Of a stretch of DNA of 64,000 nucleotides, positions 44,382 through 53,667 are shown one piece after another. The number at the start of each line of letters is the position of its first letter. Position 1 is the first letter of the stretch. Below the pieces are notes generated by a model. It was not told where the DNA came from. It was given only the letters and a program-made list of their open reading frames with translations, and did not search any database. This stretch comes from Eubacteriales bacterium. GTDB lineage: Bacteria; Bacillota; Clostridia; Lachnospirales; Lachnospiraceae. Location of the stretch: NCBI GenBank assembly GCA_030536555.1, contig JAUNPU010000014.1:29484-93483 (forward strand). The letters run 5' to 3'. The translations under genes and the position numbers were made by a program.

Positions 44382-45920
44382 TTATTCTTCCCGGTCGTCT
44401 TCTGACTCTTCCATTTCCTCCGTCTCCGGCTCATCTGCATTCCATGCGATCTCCGGCTTGTCAAAGTATCCGGTCACCGTAGTTGCTTTCTTGCTTTCCT
44501 TCGGAATCAGTCCGCCCAGAACAAACGCATAGCTTCTGCCGCCTTCCAGCCCGCTGACTGCAATCGTACACTCGTCGCTGGAAGTATCCTCCACTTTGGC
44601 TGCGTAGGAATTGCCATCCTCATCACGGACTGATACGGTTGGATTCTTCCACTTTACGCGGGTCACAAAGTACACATACACGGTATCATCCTCGTAATCC
44701 ACGTAGTCAATTTCCACCAGTCCCGGCTCCACTTCATCCGGAAATCCTTCCGGGTCCTCCTGATTCGGTGACTCTGATGCAGCTGACGTTTCCGCTGATT
44801 CTGATGGAGTTGCTGCTTCCGACGTATCTGCTGCTTTTGATGTGTCTGCTGCTTCCGACGTCTCTCCTGTCTTCAAAGCATCTCCAGCTTCTACCGTTCC
44901 TTCTGCTCCTGACGTCTCCACTGCTTCCGACGTTTCACCCCCGGCAGTCTCCGCGCCTTCTGTCCCGTCAGCTTCCGAACCTGCCTCCGGCGCTGCGGTC
45001 TTCGTCTCCGCGGTCTCCCCGGTGCGTTCCACCTTCGATGCCAGACCGCCCAGTGCAAAGGAATCCTCGGTAATCTTCTTCGCAATCTCTTCCATGGTCA
45101 TATTGGACAGTTCCTTCATATCATCCATGGTCAGTCCTTCATTCTGCTCAATCAGTTCCTTCAGAAAATATGCCTTCCCGTAAGAGATTCCGTACCGGTC
45201 AGCCAGCTCCTTCATCTCATCCTTCTCCACCACCTGCTGATCGTAGACCACGGCTTCCACCTGATTCTCCTTCAGGGTCCGCTCAATGTCATCCACCACG
45301 CTGGTGCGAAGCTCTGTGGCTTTGGCAACGCTGTCGTTGCTCACCGTCACCAGAATCGCATTGTCCAGCTCATCCAGATATCCGTGGGTCACCATGGACC
45401 CGATCACAGCGTTGACCGCCACATTCAGCTCCACACCCTTTAGATCCATGTCTGTCATGATCTCAACCGCATCGGTGTTCAGCGCCCTGGTGCCCAGCAC
45501 CCGATGCTTCCGGTTGATGGAAAGCTCCACGCTGGGATTCACGTCAATGCCGATCACCGAATCCACCTTCCGGTCCCGATACTGAATCATACCACCGCCC
45601 ACAAATGCCACGCAGATGCAGGCTGCCGCCGCCAGTGCAAACCGGCGCATCCACCCACGGTTTTGCCGGTGATTGCCCCCGGTCCATTGTCCCGGGAAAT
45701 CTGTTTCATCGGCTCCTGCCCCCGGCTCATGCATCTTCACATCCAGCCTCTGCGTCCCCGGCTCATGCGTCTTCACATCCAGCCTCTGCATCTCCGGCTC
45801 CTGCCCCCTCGTCAGATCGATCCTGCCCAGCACATCGGGAGTGAGGGCATCCACAGCCGACTTCAGATGCTGCTCGATCTCGTCTACATTCAGTTCCAGT
45901 CTGTCTGAATTCTGTTTCAT
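44382..45920 (-). CDS. RsgI-like anti-sigma factor
   Basis: A 512-aa bitopic protein. An N-terminal cytoplasmic part (about 1-90) contains a 12-residue repeat (MQRLDVKTHEPG, TQRLDVKMHEPG). One transmembrane helix follows (about 92-112), then the RsgI-type extracellular domain (SVIGIDVNPSVELSINRKHRVLG) to about 300, a Ser/Thr/Glu/Ala-rich low-complexity linker (about 300-395) and a C-terminal beta-rich domain. ATG 45920 lies 5 bp after the sigma stop with GGAG upstream; a GTG at 45929 is the alternative. Expected to hold the adjacent sigma factor inactive until an envelope signal arrives. Confidence 0.85.
   Translation of the reverse strand: MKQNSDRLELNVDEIEQHLKSAVDALTPDVLGRIDLTRGQEPEMQRLDVKTHEPGTQRLDVKMHEPGAGADETDFPGQWTGGNHRQNRGWMRRFALAAAACICVAFVGGGMIQYRDRKVDSVIGIDVNPSVELSINRKHRVLGTRALNTDAVEIMTDMDLKGVELNVAVNAVIGSMVTHGYLDELDNAILVTVSNDSVAKATELRTSVVDDIERTLKENQVEAVVYDQQVVEKDEMKELADRYGISYGKAYFLKELIEQNEGLTMDDMKELSNMTMEEIAKKITEDSFALGGLASKVERTGETAETKTAAPEAGSEADGTEGAETAGGETSEAVETSGAEGTVEAGDALKTGETSEAADTSKAADTSEAATPSESAETSAASESPNQEDPEGFPDEVEPGLVEIDYVDYEDDTVYVYFVTRVKWKNPTVSVRDEDGNSYAAKVEDTSSDECTIAVSGLEGGRSYAFVLGGLIPKESKKATTVTGYFDKPEIAWNADEPETEEMEESEDDREE
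45724..45795 (-). repeat. 36-bp tandem repeat inside the anti-sigma gene
   Basis: Two adjacent 36-bp copies (45724-45759, 45760-45795) encoding a 12-residue unit with core QRLDVK-HEPG; a third partial copy follows. In frame, so copy changes would alter the cytoplasmic segment length only. Confidence 0.8.
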
Positions 45921-45925
45921 CCTGC

Positions 45926-46453
45926 TCACTCCTCTCTCAGATATTGCTGCAGCTTCTTCATGGAACGGTTGTACTTGGACAGGACCGTGGGAAGGGGCAT
46001 CTGCAGTGCTGCCGCAATCTCCCGGTGCTTTAACCCTGCGGAGGTGTGCAGCAGGACAATCTGCCGCTCTTCCTCCTTCAATATATCCAGCGCCGCCTTC
46101 AGCACAATGGCATCTGTCATATTTTCCAGAGGAAGGCAGACCTCCCCCGCCTCCTCGCCCGACAGCTCGTCAAGCCCGATATCCGCCATCCGCTTCTGAT
46201 CCCGAAACTTCATGTAGCAGAGATTCCTGGCGATTGTGAACATCCATGCCAGTGGCTTTCCCTGCGGCCGGTAAGATGCCGCAGAAGTCCAGATCTTCAG
46301 ATAGGTCTCCTGCATCACTTCCTCTGCATCCTGCGGGTTCCTGATGACAGACAAAATGAAGCTGTACAGAACCCGGTCTGTATCCTGATATAGCTGGCGA
46401 AAGGCACCTTCATCTCCGGTGCCTACACGTCTTAAAAGTTCCTCATTATTCAA
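45926..46453 (-). CDS. ECF-type RNA polymerase sigma factor
   Basis: A 175-aa sigma-70 family protein with region 2 (LYSFILSVIRNPQDAEEVMQETYLKIW; core and -10 recognition) and region 4 (about 115-170, HTSAGLKHREIAAALQMPLPTVLSKYNRSM helix-turn-helix for the -35). There are no regions 1 or 3, as in extracytoplasmic-function sigmas. The start codon is TTG 46453 with GAGGG upstream. Directly followed by its RsgI-like anti-sigma. A strong inverted repeat lies 18 bp upstream of the start. Confidence 0.94.
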   Translation of the reverse strand: MNNEELLRRVGTGDEGAFRQLYQDTDRVLYSFILSVIRNPQDAEEVMQETYLKIWTSAASYRPQGKPLAWMFTIARNLCYMKFRDQKRMADIGLDELSGEEAGEVCLPLENMTDAIVLKAALDILKEEERQIVLLHTSAGLKHREIAAALQMPLPTVLSKYNRSMKKLQQYLREE

Positions 46454-46470
46454 TCGAATTCCCTCTCTGT

Positions 46471-46511
46471 CAGGTTAATGCATAAGCCCCCCGTCTTATT
46501 GCATGAACCTG
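46471..46511 (-). promoter_or_regulatory. Inverted repeat before the sigma factor gene
   Basis: Minus-strand arms CAGGTTcATGCAATAAG and CTTATGCATTAACCTG with an 8-nt loop, ending 18 bp before the TTG start. It is not followed by T. It may be an mRNA hairpin limiting translation, or an operator. Confidence 0.5.
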
Positions 46512-46527
46512 GTATTTTTACACGCCG

Positions 46528-47706
46528 TCATGCTCCCTCGCGAAAACTGTGTTCCACCGTGATCACGCAGCTGCAGCGCTCATCCTGTTCCTTTATTTTC
46601 TGGCAGATCTGCTGTTTTAATGCATCCTGCATCTGTCTGGTATAGTCCCGCGGCACCACCAGATCGAAGATCAGATTGATCCGCTTCGTCCCCTCTACCA
46701 TGCGGAAATCATGGAAGGACAAACGGCTGTCCATCTTCCCGATCTCCTGTCCAACCATCTGCTGCATGGCGCGCACATGCTCATTTTTCGTCTCGATCGG
46801 GTCCATATGGATGGTCAGCAGAATCCCCATCTCCTGCATGGCATCCCGCTCTATCTTGTCAATGATCTCATGGGAAACCTCGATATCAACATTATTGGGC
46901 ACCTCTGCGTGGATGGACGCCATACTGCGGCTGGGGCCGTAGTTATGCACGATCAGATCGTGGCTTCCCACGATGCCGTCATATTTCTCCACGAATTCCG
47001 TGATCTGTCCGTAGACCTCCGGGTCCACCGCCTGTCCGATCAGCGGCTCCAAGGTCTCCTTCGCAATGTTGAAGCCGGCAATCATAACCAGTACAGACAC
47101 GATCAGTCCCACAAATCCATCGATATTGATGTGCCAGATTCCAAATACCACCAGGGATAAAATGGTCGCAGAGGTAGCCACCGCATCTCCCATGGAGTCT
47201 GCCGCCGTCGCCAGCATGACGCTGGAATTGACCCGCCTGCCAAGCTTACGGTTGAACAGTCCCAGCCACAGCTTTGCCAGAATGGTCAGCAGCAGAATTC
47301 CCACAGACACCGGGTGAAAGGTCAGCTCCTCCGGATGAAAAATATGCCCCACCGATGTCTTAAACAGGGAAAATCCCACCTGGATGACCAGAAATGCCAC
47401 GATAAATGCGGTGATGTACTCGATTCGCCCATGGCCGAAGGGATGCTTCTCATCCGCCGGCTTCTCTGCCAGCTTCACTCCCACGAATCCGATGATGGAA
47501 GAAGCCGCATCCGACAGGTTGTTAAATGCATCTGCCATAATGGAAATACTTCGCACAAACATACCGGTCAGCAGCTTTGCCGCAAACAGCAGCAGGTTAC
47601 AGCAGATTCCCACCATACTGGACAATACCCCGTAGCGGGTCCGCACCTCAGCTATCTCCGTTTTCTCATACTCTTTTACAAATCTTCTCACTAAAAACTC
47701 TGTCAT
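46528..47706 (-). CDS. Cation diffusion facilitator (CDF) transporter
   Basis: A 392-aa metal/proton antiporter with six helices in the first 220 residues. Metal-site motifs ADAFNNLSD (helix 2) and AADSMGDA (helix 5) are present, and HPFGHGRIEY lies between helices 2 and 3. A cytoplasmic CDF C-terminal domain (about 225-300) is followed by a family-specific extension. Likely ions are zinc, manganese or iron. It follows truA by 32 bp on the same strand. ATG 47706 is chosen; a GTG at 47715 is equally in frame. Confidence 0.92.
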   Translation of the reverse strand: MTEFLVRRFVKEYEKTEIAEVRTRYGVLSSMVGICCNLLLFAAKLLTGMFVRSISIMADAFNNLSDAASSIIGFVGVKLAEKPADEKHPFGHGRIEYITAFIVAFLVIQVGFSLFKTSVGHIFHPEELTFHPVSVGILLLTILAKLWLGLFNRKLGRRVNSSVMLATAADSMGDAVATSATILSLVVFGIWHINIDGFVGLIVSVLVMIAGFNIAKETLEPLIGQAVDPEVYGQITEFVEKYDGIVGSHDLIVHNYGPSRSMASIHAEVPNNVDIEVSHEIIDKIERDAMQEMGILLTIHMDPIETKNEHVRAMQQMVGQEIGKMDSRLSFHDFRMVEGTKRINLIFDLVVPRDYTRQMQDALKQQICQKIKEQDERCSCVITVEHSFREGA

Positions 47707-47738
47707 GCTTTTCACTTACTTTCTGCTGCCTCTGCAGC

Positions 47739-48545
47739 TCATTCTTCATAGTATACCCGTTCCAGACAAAGTCCCTCTGCCGGAGCGGTAAACCCTGCCT
47801 CCTGCCGGTCCATGGTCTCAATCAGCGACGGCATGGACTGCCAGCTGCGCTTTCCCTGTCCCACCTCGATCAGGGTGCCGGTCAGGATCCGCACCATATT
47901 CTGCAGGAATCCATTTCCTGTAAAATACAGCGTCAGCACCGTACTGCCCGTCTCCTGCCGGATTGCAATGTCAGAAACCGTGCGGACCGTGGACTTCTTC
48001 ATCTTCCGGTTGCCGCAAAAGCTCTTATAATCATGGGTGCCGCACAGCAGCTTCGCCGCCTTTCTCATGGCTTCCACATCCAGCTTCTGCCCCAGTCCGT
48101 ACTGCCGTCTCCTTGCAAATACATCCCGCTTCGGCCCCGTCTCAATCCGATAGACATAAGTCTTCTTCACCGCATTCAGTCTGCTGTGGAACCGGTCCGG
48201 CGCAAGACTGCAGGATGTCACAGCAATATCCTCCGGCAGATAATGGTTGAGATATTCCATGACTTCCTCCGGCTTCCGGCTCCCGCCAGATGCCGCCTTT
48301 TCGCCGGTCTGTCTGGCTGCCGCTGCCCGCGGCAGATGGAAGTTTGCCACCTGCCCTGCGGCGTGTACCCCTGCATCGGTTCTGCCCGAACCATGTACCT
48401 CCACCGGCTCCCCGCACATCCGGGACAGGACCGCCTCCAGCCGCCCCTGAATGGTATTGTCCGTGTTGCCCTGCTTCTGCCAGCCGTCATAGCGGCTGCC
48501 CTCATATTGTAATGTGATTCGATAATTCTGTGTTCTCTCACTCAT
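47739..48545 (-). CDS. truA: tRNA pseudouridine(38-40) synthase
   Basis: A 268-aa TruA with catalytic Asp in GSGRTDAGVHAAGQVA (about 55), start RITLQYEGSRYDGWQKQ and FLQNMVRILTGTLIEVGQG near the end. A Lys/Arg/Gly-rich insert (about 72-92) is specific to this protein. It modifies U38-U40 in the anticodon arm. The gene begins 6 bp after the EamA stop, in an EamA-truA-CDF run. Confidence 0.95.
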   Translation of the reverse strand: MSERTQNYRITLQYEGSRYDGWQKQGNTDNTIQGRLEAVLSRMCGEPVEVHGSGRTDAGVHAAGQVANFHLPRAAAARQTGEKAASGGSRKPEEVMEYLNHYLPEDIAVTSCSLAPDRFHSRLNAVKKTYVYRIETGPKRDVFARRRQYGLGQKLDVEAMRKAAKLLCGTHDYKSFCGNRKMKKSTVRTVSDIAIRQETGSTVLTLYFTGNGFLQNMVRILTGTLIEVGQGKRSWQSMPSLIETMDRQEAGFTAPAEGLCLERVYYEE

Positions 48546-48551
48546 AGGCTT

Positions 48552-49442
48552 CTATCCCTTCTTATCCATCGCCAGCAGGAATATGGTGGAAATGATGCAG
48601 ACAAACCCCAGAAAGTCCATCGCCCCGAAGCTTACATGCATAAACAGCACCGAAAATACCGTCGCTGACACCGGCTCCACCGATGCATACAGACTTCCCT
48701 TCTTCGGTCCCACGCACCGGATTCCCTCCATGTAGCAGGAAAATGCCACGATGGTTCCCACCAGCACCACAGCTGCCATTCCAAGCATCACTTCCCCATC
48801 CACTGCCACCGGAATGCTCCAGGGCCGGAAAATCACCCCCAGCATGGCGCCGCCGATCAGCATGCCCCAGGCTGTCACCGCCGGTGAACCGTACTGCTCC
48901 AGCAGCCGCCCCGGCTGGGTGGTGTAGACCGCCAGCGCCACCGCCGAGCAAAGTCCCCAGAACAGCGCCTCATCCGACAGCACCATGGTTCCCGGCTTTC
49001 CGTGGGTCGCCAACAGGAAAGTTCCCGTCACCGCCAGCACGATTGCCACGATCTCATTGGGCCGCGGCAGCGCCCTGTTGCGCAGGGACAGATATACCAG
49101 AATCAGCACCGGGCCGATGTACTGCAGCACCGTCGCCGTCCCCGCATTGGATGCGGCGATGGCTGTAAAGTAGGTATACTGGCACATGCTCATGCCGCAG
49201 ATGCCAAATATCAGGATGCCTGCCGCATCTTTTTTCCAGATATCGAATATTCTGTTTCTGTCCTTCATATAACAGACAGCAAGCAGGAGAAGTCCCGCCG
49301 TAAACAGCCGGATCGGCACCAGCCAGTTGGAGGTCAGCCCCTTTACCTGCAGCAGATACTGCCCGCAGGTGCCGGAAAATCCCCACATGGTTCCCCCTGC
49401 CAGGGTCAGGACCGCGCCCCGCACCGCTCGTTTTCTGTCCAT
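48552..49442 (-). CDS. EamA/DMT-family transporter
   Basis: A 296-aa drug/metabolite-type transporter with ten hydrophobic helices in two EamA repeats (about 10-140 and 155-290). Traits are GGTMWGFSGTCGQYLL near the start, the conserved NAGTATVLQYIGPVLILVY and the SLYASVEPVSATVFSVLF repeat equivalent. Substrate unknown. Distinct -35-like TTGACA lies about 30 bp upstream on the plus strand but points away from this gene. Confidence 0.9.
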   Translation of the reverse strand: MDRKRAVRGAVLTLAGGTMWGFSGTCGQYLLQVKGLTSNWLVPIRLFTAGLLLLAVCYMKDRNRIFDIWKKDAAGILIFGICGMSMCQYTYFTAIAASNAGTATVLQYIGPVLILVYLSLRNRALPRPNEIVAIVLAVTGTFLLATHGKPGTMVLSDEALFWGLCSAVALAVYTTQPGRLLEQYGSPAVTAWGMLIGGAMLGVIFRPWSIPVAVDGEVMLGMAAVVLVGTIVAFSCYMEGIRCVGPKKGSLYASVEPVSATVFSVLFMHVSFGAMDFLGFVCIISTIFLLAMDKKG

Positions 49443-49648
49443 AATGTCCTCACCTCAGTTATCACTTTTGTATTGACAATCCGCTTTGAAGCCTCCGACG
49501 CTTTATCCGGATTTCCGCACCATTTTACCACATTTCAGCGAAAAAGTCTCCCTTTACTTTTTCTGCCGCTTACGTTAATATTAAAATCATCAGAAGGAGC
49601 CGGAACCACCGGTTCCCAAACACAGATTTCATCAGGAAAGGATACTTT

Positions 49649-50482
49649 ATGTTAACCATAGGATGCCATCTGTCCTCCTCCAAAGGTTATCTTGCCATGG
49701 GGAAGGACGCCGTCAGGATAAATGCCAACACCTTCCAGTTCTTCACCCGCAACCCGCGGGGCGGCAATGCGAAGGACATCGTACCGTCCGATGTGGAACA
49801 GTATCTGGCTTACGCAAAGGAGCACGGAATCAGCCGGATTCTGGCACACGCTCCCTACACGTTGAATGCCTGTTCCGCCGACGAAGGGCTTCGGGAGTTC
49901 GCCCGCAACACCATGGCGGACGACTTGAAACGCATGGAATACACCCCCGGCAACTGCTACAATTTCCACCCCGGCAGTCATGTGAAGCAGGGCGTGGAGG
50001 TGGGAATCACCTACATTGCCCACATGCTCAATGAGATTCTGACACCGGAACAGCACACCACCGTTCTCCTGGAAACCATGTCAGGAAAAGGCAGCGAGAT
50101 CGGCAGGAATTTTGAAGAGCTGCGGGAGATTTTAGACCGCGTCACCCTGTCTGACCACATGGGTGTCTGCCTGGACACCTGCCATGTGTGGGACGGCGGC
50201 TATGATATTGTCAATCATCTGGATGAAGTGGTGACCGAATTCGATCGCGTCATCGGCCTTTCCCGGCTGAAAGCCATCCACTTAAATGACAGCCTGAACC
50301 CGCTGGGCGCTCACAAGGACCGCCATGCCAGGATTGGCGAGGGCTGCATCGGCAAAGAGGCTCTGATCCGGGTGGTGAATCATCCGGCACTAAAGCACCT
50401 GCCCTTCTACCTGGAGACTCCCAATGAACTTCCCGGATATGCGGCGGAGATTGCGCTGATGAGGGAGAACTATCATGAGTAG
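49649..50482 (+). CDS. nfo: Endonuclease IV
   Basis: A 277-aa AP endonuclease of base-excision repair. The trinuclear zinc ligands lie in [57 protein letters not shown] and DRHARIGEG, all the signature Nfo segments in order. AGGAAAGG precedes the ATG. It is followed 84 bp later by the LUD-domain gene on the same strand, and the two may share a transcript. The 206-bp gap upstream is AT-rich without other features I can support. Confidence 0.96.
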   Translation: MLTIGCHLSSSKGYLAMGKDAVRINANTFQFFTRNPRGGNAKDIVPSDVEQYLAYAKEHGISRILAHAPYTLNACSADEGLREFARNTMADDLKRMEYTPGNCYNFHPGSHVKQGVEVGITYIAHMLNEILTPEQHTTVLLETMSGKGSEIGRNFEELREILDRVTLSDHMGVCLDTCHVWDGGYDIVNHLDEVVTEFDRVIGLSRLKAIHLNDSLNPLGAHKDRHARIGEGCIGKEALIRVVNHPALKHLPFYLETPNELPGYAAEIALMRENYHE

Positions 50483-50566
50483 TTTTTCAGTTCTATAACT
50501 GCGAAAAGCCATCATGATATTCACATGGCAATCACAATATTCACATAATATTAGGAGGAACGAAAC

Positions 50567-51211
50567 ATGACAGAACGCACAACACCAAGAGAAAAATGCT
50601 ACGACAAGCTTGGACCGAGAGTGGTCGAGAACTTAAAGCGCCGCCATTTTGACGCTCACTACTGCCAGACCGCCGGTGAAGCCGCCGATCTGGTACTGTC
50701 CCTGATTCCGGACGGCGACGTGGTTGCCTGGGGCGGCTCCGAGACCATCGGTCAGCTGAATATTCTGGGAACCATCAAGGATACCCATCCGGTCATCGAC
50801 CGTGACAGCGCTTCCACCCCCCAGGAGCGTGTGGAACTGATGCGCAAGGCGCTTCTGTGCGACACCTTCCTCATGAGCAGCAACGCCATCAGCGAGGACG
50901 GTCAGCTGTTCAACATCGACGGCAACGGCAACCGGGTGGCTGCTCTGGTCTACGGTCCGAAAAGCGTGATCGTGGTAGCCGGCATGAACAAGGTGGTTCC
51001 GACCTTCGAGGACGCTGTCACCCGTGCCCGCAGCATCGCTGCTCCCTTCAATGCACAGCGGTTCCCGCTGGATACCCCGTGCAACAAGACCGGCTCCTGC
51101 GCAGACTGTCTTAACAAGAACAGCATCTGTGCCTCCTTCGTCCGCACCCGCATCTGCCGCCCGGAAGGGAAGATCAAGGTTGTGCTGGTTGGGGAAGAGA
51201 TGGGATTCTGA
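50567..51211 (+). CDS. LUD-domain protein (LutC/YkgG-like)
   Basis: A 214-aa protein of the LUD family (lactate utilisation C-like): EKCYDKLGPRVVENLKRRHFDAHYC, a GGSETIGQLNIL nucleotide/sugar-binding-like loop and SSNAISEDGQLFNIDGNGNRVAALVYGPK in the core. A C-terminal cysteine cluster (CNKTGSCADCLNKNSICASF) may bind a metal. LutA and LutB are not nearby, so a lactate role is unproven. AGGAGG-type site upstream of the ATG, strong hairpin downstream. Confidence 0.87.
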   Translation: MTERTTPREKCYDKLGPRVVENLKRRHFDAHYCQTAGEAADLVLSLIPDGDVVAWGGSETIGQLNILGTIKDTHPVIDRDSASTPQERVELMRKALLCDTFLMSSNAISEDGQLFNIDGNGNRVAALVYGPKSVIVVAGMNKVVPTFEDAVTRARSIAAPFNAQRFPLDTPCNKTGSCADCLNKNSICASFVRTRICRPEGKIKVVLVGEEMGF

Positions 51212-51231
51212 TGATATAGATATACATAGAA

Positions 51232-51274
51232 GCGGGAGACGCCCTCACCTTCATCCGGTGCGCTCGTCTCCCGC
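51232..51274. terminator. Terminator between convergent LUD and kinase-like genes
   Basis: A perfect 10-bp stem GCGGGAGACG/CGTCTCCCGC with a 23-nt loop; tail GTGTTCTCTTATTCTT is T-rich on the plus strand. Confidence 0.75.
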
Positions 51275-51290
51275 GTGTTCTCTTATTCTT

Positions 51291-51890
51291 CTACTTATCC
51301 AGTTCCAGGCACGCTGCGATAATCTCCACACAGCGCTCCACACCCAGCTTCCCGCTGTTCAGACACAGATCATAATTGCGCGGGCTGCCCCACTCATTGC
51401 CGCTGTAATACTGGTAGTAATCCCGGCGCTTCTTGTCAATGGCGCGAATCCGGGAGTCCATGCCCTTGGCACTTGCCTCCGGCTGCAGCATAAGCATCCG
51501 CTCCACCCGCTTCTTCATGGTCGCACAGATGAATACGTTCAGACCATCCTCCACAATGATATCGGAGCAGCGCCCGATGATCACGCACGGTCCCTGCTTC
51601 TCCAGCTTCCGGATCATCTGGGACTGAGCCATAAATACCTGATCGGATACCGGCACCTCATACAAAGTGGAAAATGGATTCACTGACACATACTCATGGT
51701 CGATGCGTTCCTGTCTCCCAATCACCTCGTCATTGGCGTGAAATGCCTCTTCTGCAATATTGCTGTCCTCTGCTGCCATGGAGATCAGCTCCTTGTCATA
51801 GAACGGAATCCCCAGCTTCTCTGCCAGACGAAATCCGATCTCACGGCCGCCGCTTCCAAACTCACGACTGATGGTAATCACTTTCTTCAT
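51291..51890 (-). CDS. Cytidylate kinase-like family protein
   Basis: A 199-aa P-loop protein starting KKVITISREFGSGGREIGFRLAEKLGIPFYDKELI, the signature of the cytidylate-kinase-like family (not Cmk itself, which has a different lid). CVIIGRCSDIIVEDG and the Arg-rich lid (MKKRVERML, IDKKRRDYYQYY) follow. Nucleotide or other small phosphate acceptor unknown. ATG 51890 has GAGGAGG nine bases upstream; the longer frame (51929) has no ribosome site. Confidence 0.88.
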   Translation of the reverse strand: MKKVITISREFGSGGREIGFRLAEKLGIPFYDKELISMAAEDSNIAEEAFHANDEVIGRQERIDHEYVSVNPFSTLYEVPVSDQVFMAQSQMIRKLEKQGPCVIIGRCSDIIVEDGLNVFICATMKKRVERMLMLQPEASAKGMDSRIRAIDKKRRDYYQYYSGNEWGSPRNYDLCLNSGKLGVERCVEIIAACLELDK

Positions 51891-52064
51891 AATTGTGTGC
51901 CTCCTCTCACGTATGAGGACCTGCCTCATTCTGCTGTATCTAATATCTTATCATGTTTATCTGTATTTTTCCACAAATCTCGCAAAATTTTAACATTTTT
52001 CCACAACACTGATATCAATGTCCGCGTTCCCGGCTTCCGTCACCTGAACTTCCGGCACCACGCT

Positions 52065-53573
52065 TCACAGCTCCTCCGTCACCCGCACCACCGGCACCAC
52101 GCCTGTCGCCACATGCTCCGTAAACGCCTCGTCATGCTCCACCAGCAGCATGGTCGGCTGGAACTTCAGGATCAGCTCCTCAATCTGCATTCTGGAATAA
52201 ATGTCAATAAAGTTCAGTGGCTCGTCCCAGATATAGAGGTGCGCCTGCTGGCACAGGCTCCGTGCAATCAGCACCTTTTTCTTCTGCCCCTCGCTGTAGC
52301 TCTCCATCGACTTCTCGAACTGGGAACGGGCAAAATCCAGCTTGCGAAGCAGCGCCAGAAACAGATGCTCCTCCACGCCGCACTCCACCGCATATTCCTT
52401 CAGACTGCCCTTCAGAAAGGATGTATCCTGCGACACATAGGAAATGGTCAGCCCGGCTGCCTTCCACAGCCCCTTCACCTGCTCTTCCCCCATGATCAGC
52501 TTCAATATACTGGACTTTCCGCAGCCATTCCTGCCCTGTAAGGACAGGCGCTCTCCCTGCCGCAGCTCCAGCGACACCTCCCGGCACACCGGCTCCGGCG
52601 GATTCCCGTAGCACACCGCCACATGATCCAACACCACCAGCCGGTCCGAGTGATGCTTCTGCATAATCAATTTCAGATCCTCCACCGTCTCCACATTCTT
52701 TAAGAGTCCCTGCTTCTCCTCAATCGCCGCATCCTGACGCCGTTCCAGATTCTTCCGCCGCTGCTGCATCCGCCGGGATTTCTCCCCGATATACGCCCGC
52801 GTGCCGAGAAAAGTCTTCGCTTTTTTGGGACACCATCCAAGTTTCGTATCCTCCACCTTATCCGCCCAGTCCCGGGACTGCCTGGCTGCCGACTGAAGCC
52901 GCCGAATGTCCTTCCTCAGCCGTTCGTTCTCCCCCATCTCGAACTCATCCTGGCGTTTCCGGTTCTCATACCAGGAGGAAAATGTCCCCCTCTGCACCTC
53001 AATATCCGCCCGGTTGATCGCCAGAATATGATCCACGCACCCATCCAGAAATGCCCGGTCATGGGACACCAGAATGAATCCCTTCTTGCTGTTCAAATAC
53101 TCCCTGACCAGCTTTCGCCCCTCCCGGTCCAGATGGTTGGTCGGCTCATCAATCAGCAGAAAATGCCCATCTCTCAGGAACAGTGCCGCCAGCAGCACCT
53201 TCGTCCGCTCTCCGTTGGACAGGGTGGAAAACGGACGATACAACACATCATCCGCCACCTGTAGAATCGACAGTTCCCTGTATATCTCCCAAAGAGGCGT
53301 CTCCCCCAGAAATTCCTCCAGAATCTCATAGGTGTCCCGCTCCGGCCGCTCTACCGGATAGGGAAAGTAGTCAAACTGCACGCTGGAACTGATCGTCCCC
53401 TCGTACTCTAACTGCCCCATCAGAAGCCTTAAAAATGTAGTTTTTCCCCGTCCGTTGCGCCCGGTAAATCCCAGCTTCCAGTCCGTGTCTATCTGGAATG
53501 ACACATGCTCAAACACCGGATCGTAGCTTCCTTCATATGTGAATGACAAATCGCTTACCTGTATCAATGACAT
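52065..53573 (-). CDS. ABC-F ribosome-protection protein, Lsa-like
   Basis: A 502-aa protein with two ABC domains and no membrane part. Domain 1 has GFTGRNGRGKTT and LSNGERTKVLLAALFL, LLIDEPTNHLD; domain 2 has SLQGRNGCGKSS and SEGQKKKVLIARSL, YIWDEPLNFID. The linker (about 215-300) is long, charged and helical. The start MSLIQVSDLSFTYEGSYDPVFEHVSFQ closely resembles Lsa-type proteins, which protect ribosomes from lincosamides, streptogramin A and pleuromutilins. ATG 53573 has GGGAG upstream. A promoter, leader and attenuator-like hairpin upstream support drug-inducible expression. Activity itself is inferred. Confidence 0.9.
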   Translation of the reverse strand: MSLIQVSDLSFTYEGSYDPVFEHVSFQIDTDWKLGFTGRNGRGKTTFLRLLMGQLEYEGTISSSVQFDYFPYPVERPERDTYEILEEFLGETPLWEIYRELSILQVADDVLYRPFSTLSNGERTKVLLAALFLRDGHFLLIDEPTNHLDREGRKLVREYLNSKKGFILVSHDRAFLDGCVDHILAINRADIEVQRGTFSSWYENRKRQDEFEMGENERLRKDIRRLQSAARQSRDWADKVEDTKLGWCPKKAKTFLGTRAYIGEKSRRMQQRRKNLERRQDAAIEEKQGLLKNVETVEDLKLIMQKHHSDRLVVLDHVAVCYGNPPEPVCREVSLELRQGERLSLQGRNGCGKSSILKLIMGEEQVKGLWKAAGLTISYVSQDTSFLKGSLKEYAVECGVEEHLFLALLRKLDFARSQFEKSMESYSEGQKKKVLIARSLCQQAHLYIWDEPLNFIDIYSRMQIEELILKFQPTMLLVEHDEAFTEHVATGVVPVVRVTEEL

Positions 53574-53629
53574 AAAACACACTCCCTTTCGCACATGCTG
53601 CAGCCCGGTCATCCTCCCGTCTGCTGCAA

Positions 53630-53667
53630 CAAAAAACAGCTGCAAGAATCTGTCTTCTCACAACTGT
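53630..53667 (-). terminator. Leader attenuator upstream of the ABC-F gene
   Basis: Minus-strand ACAGTTG pairs with CAGCTGT (one G-U), inner AGAA/TTCT pairing, then a run of T ending 57 bp before the ABC-F start. Within a leader of about 330 nt this resembles the attenuators of drug-inducible ABC-F genes. A possible 48-codon upstream frame lies at 53687-53833, but it has a weak ribosome site. Confidence 0.65.

Noticed and set aside
45720..45800. Short tandem repeats that could suggest a CRISPR-like array
   Set aside because: The repeats are adjacent, in frame and encode a duplicated peptide in the anti-sigma factor; there are no spacers.
49443..49648. TTGACA at about 49472 as an nfo promoter
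   Set aside because: No acceptable -10 lies at 16-18 bp; the next AT-rich block is too far away.
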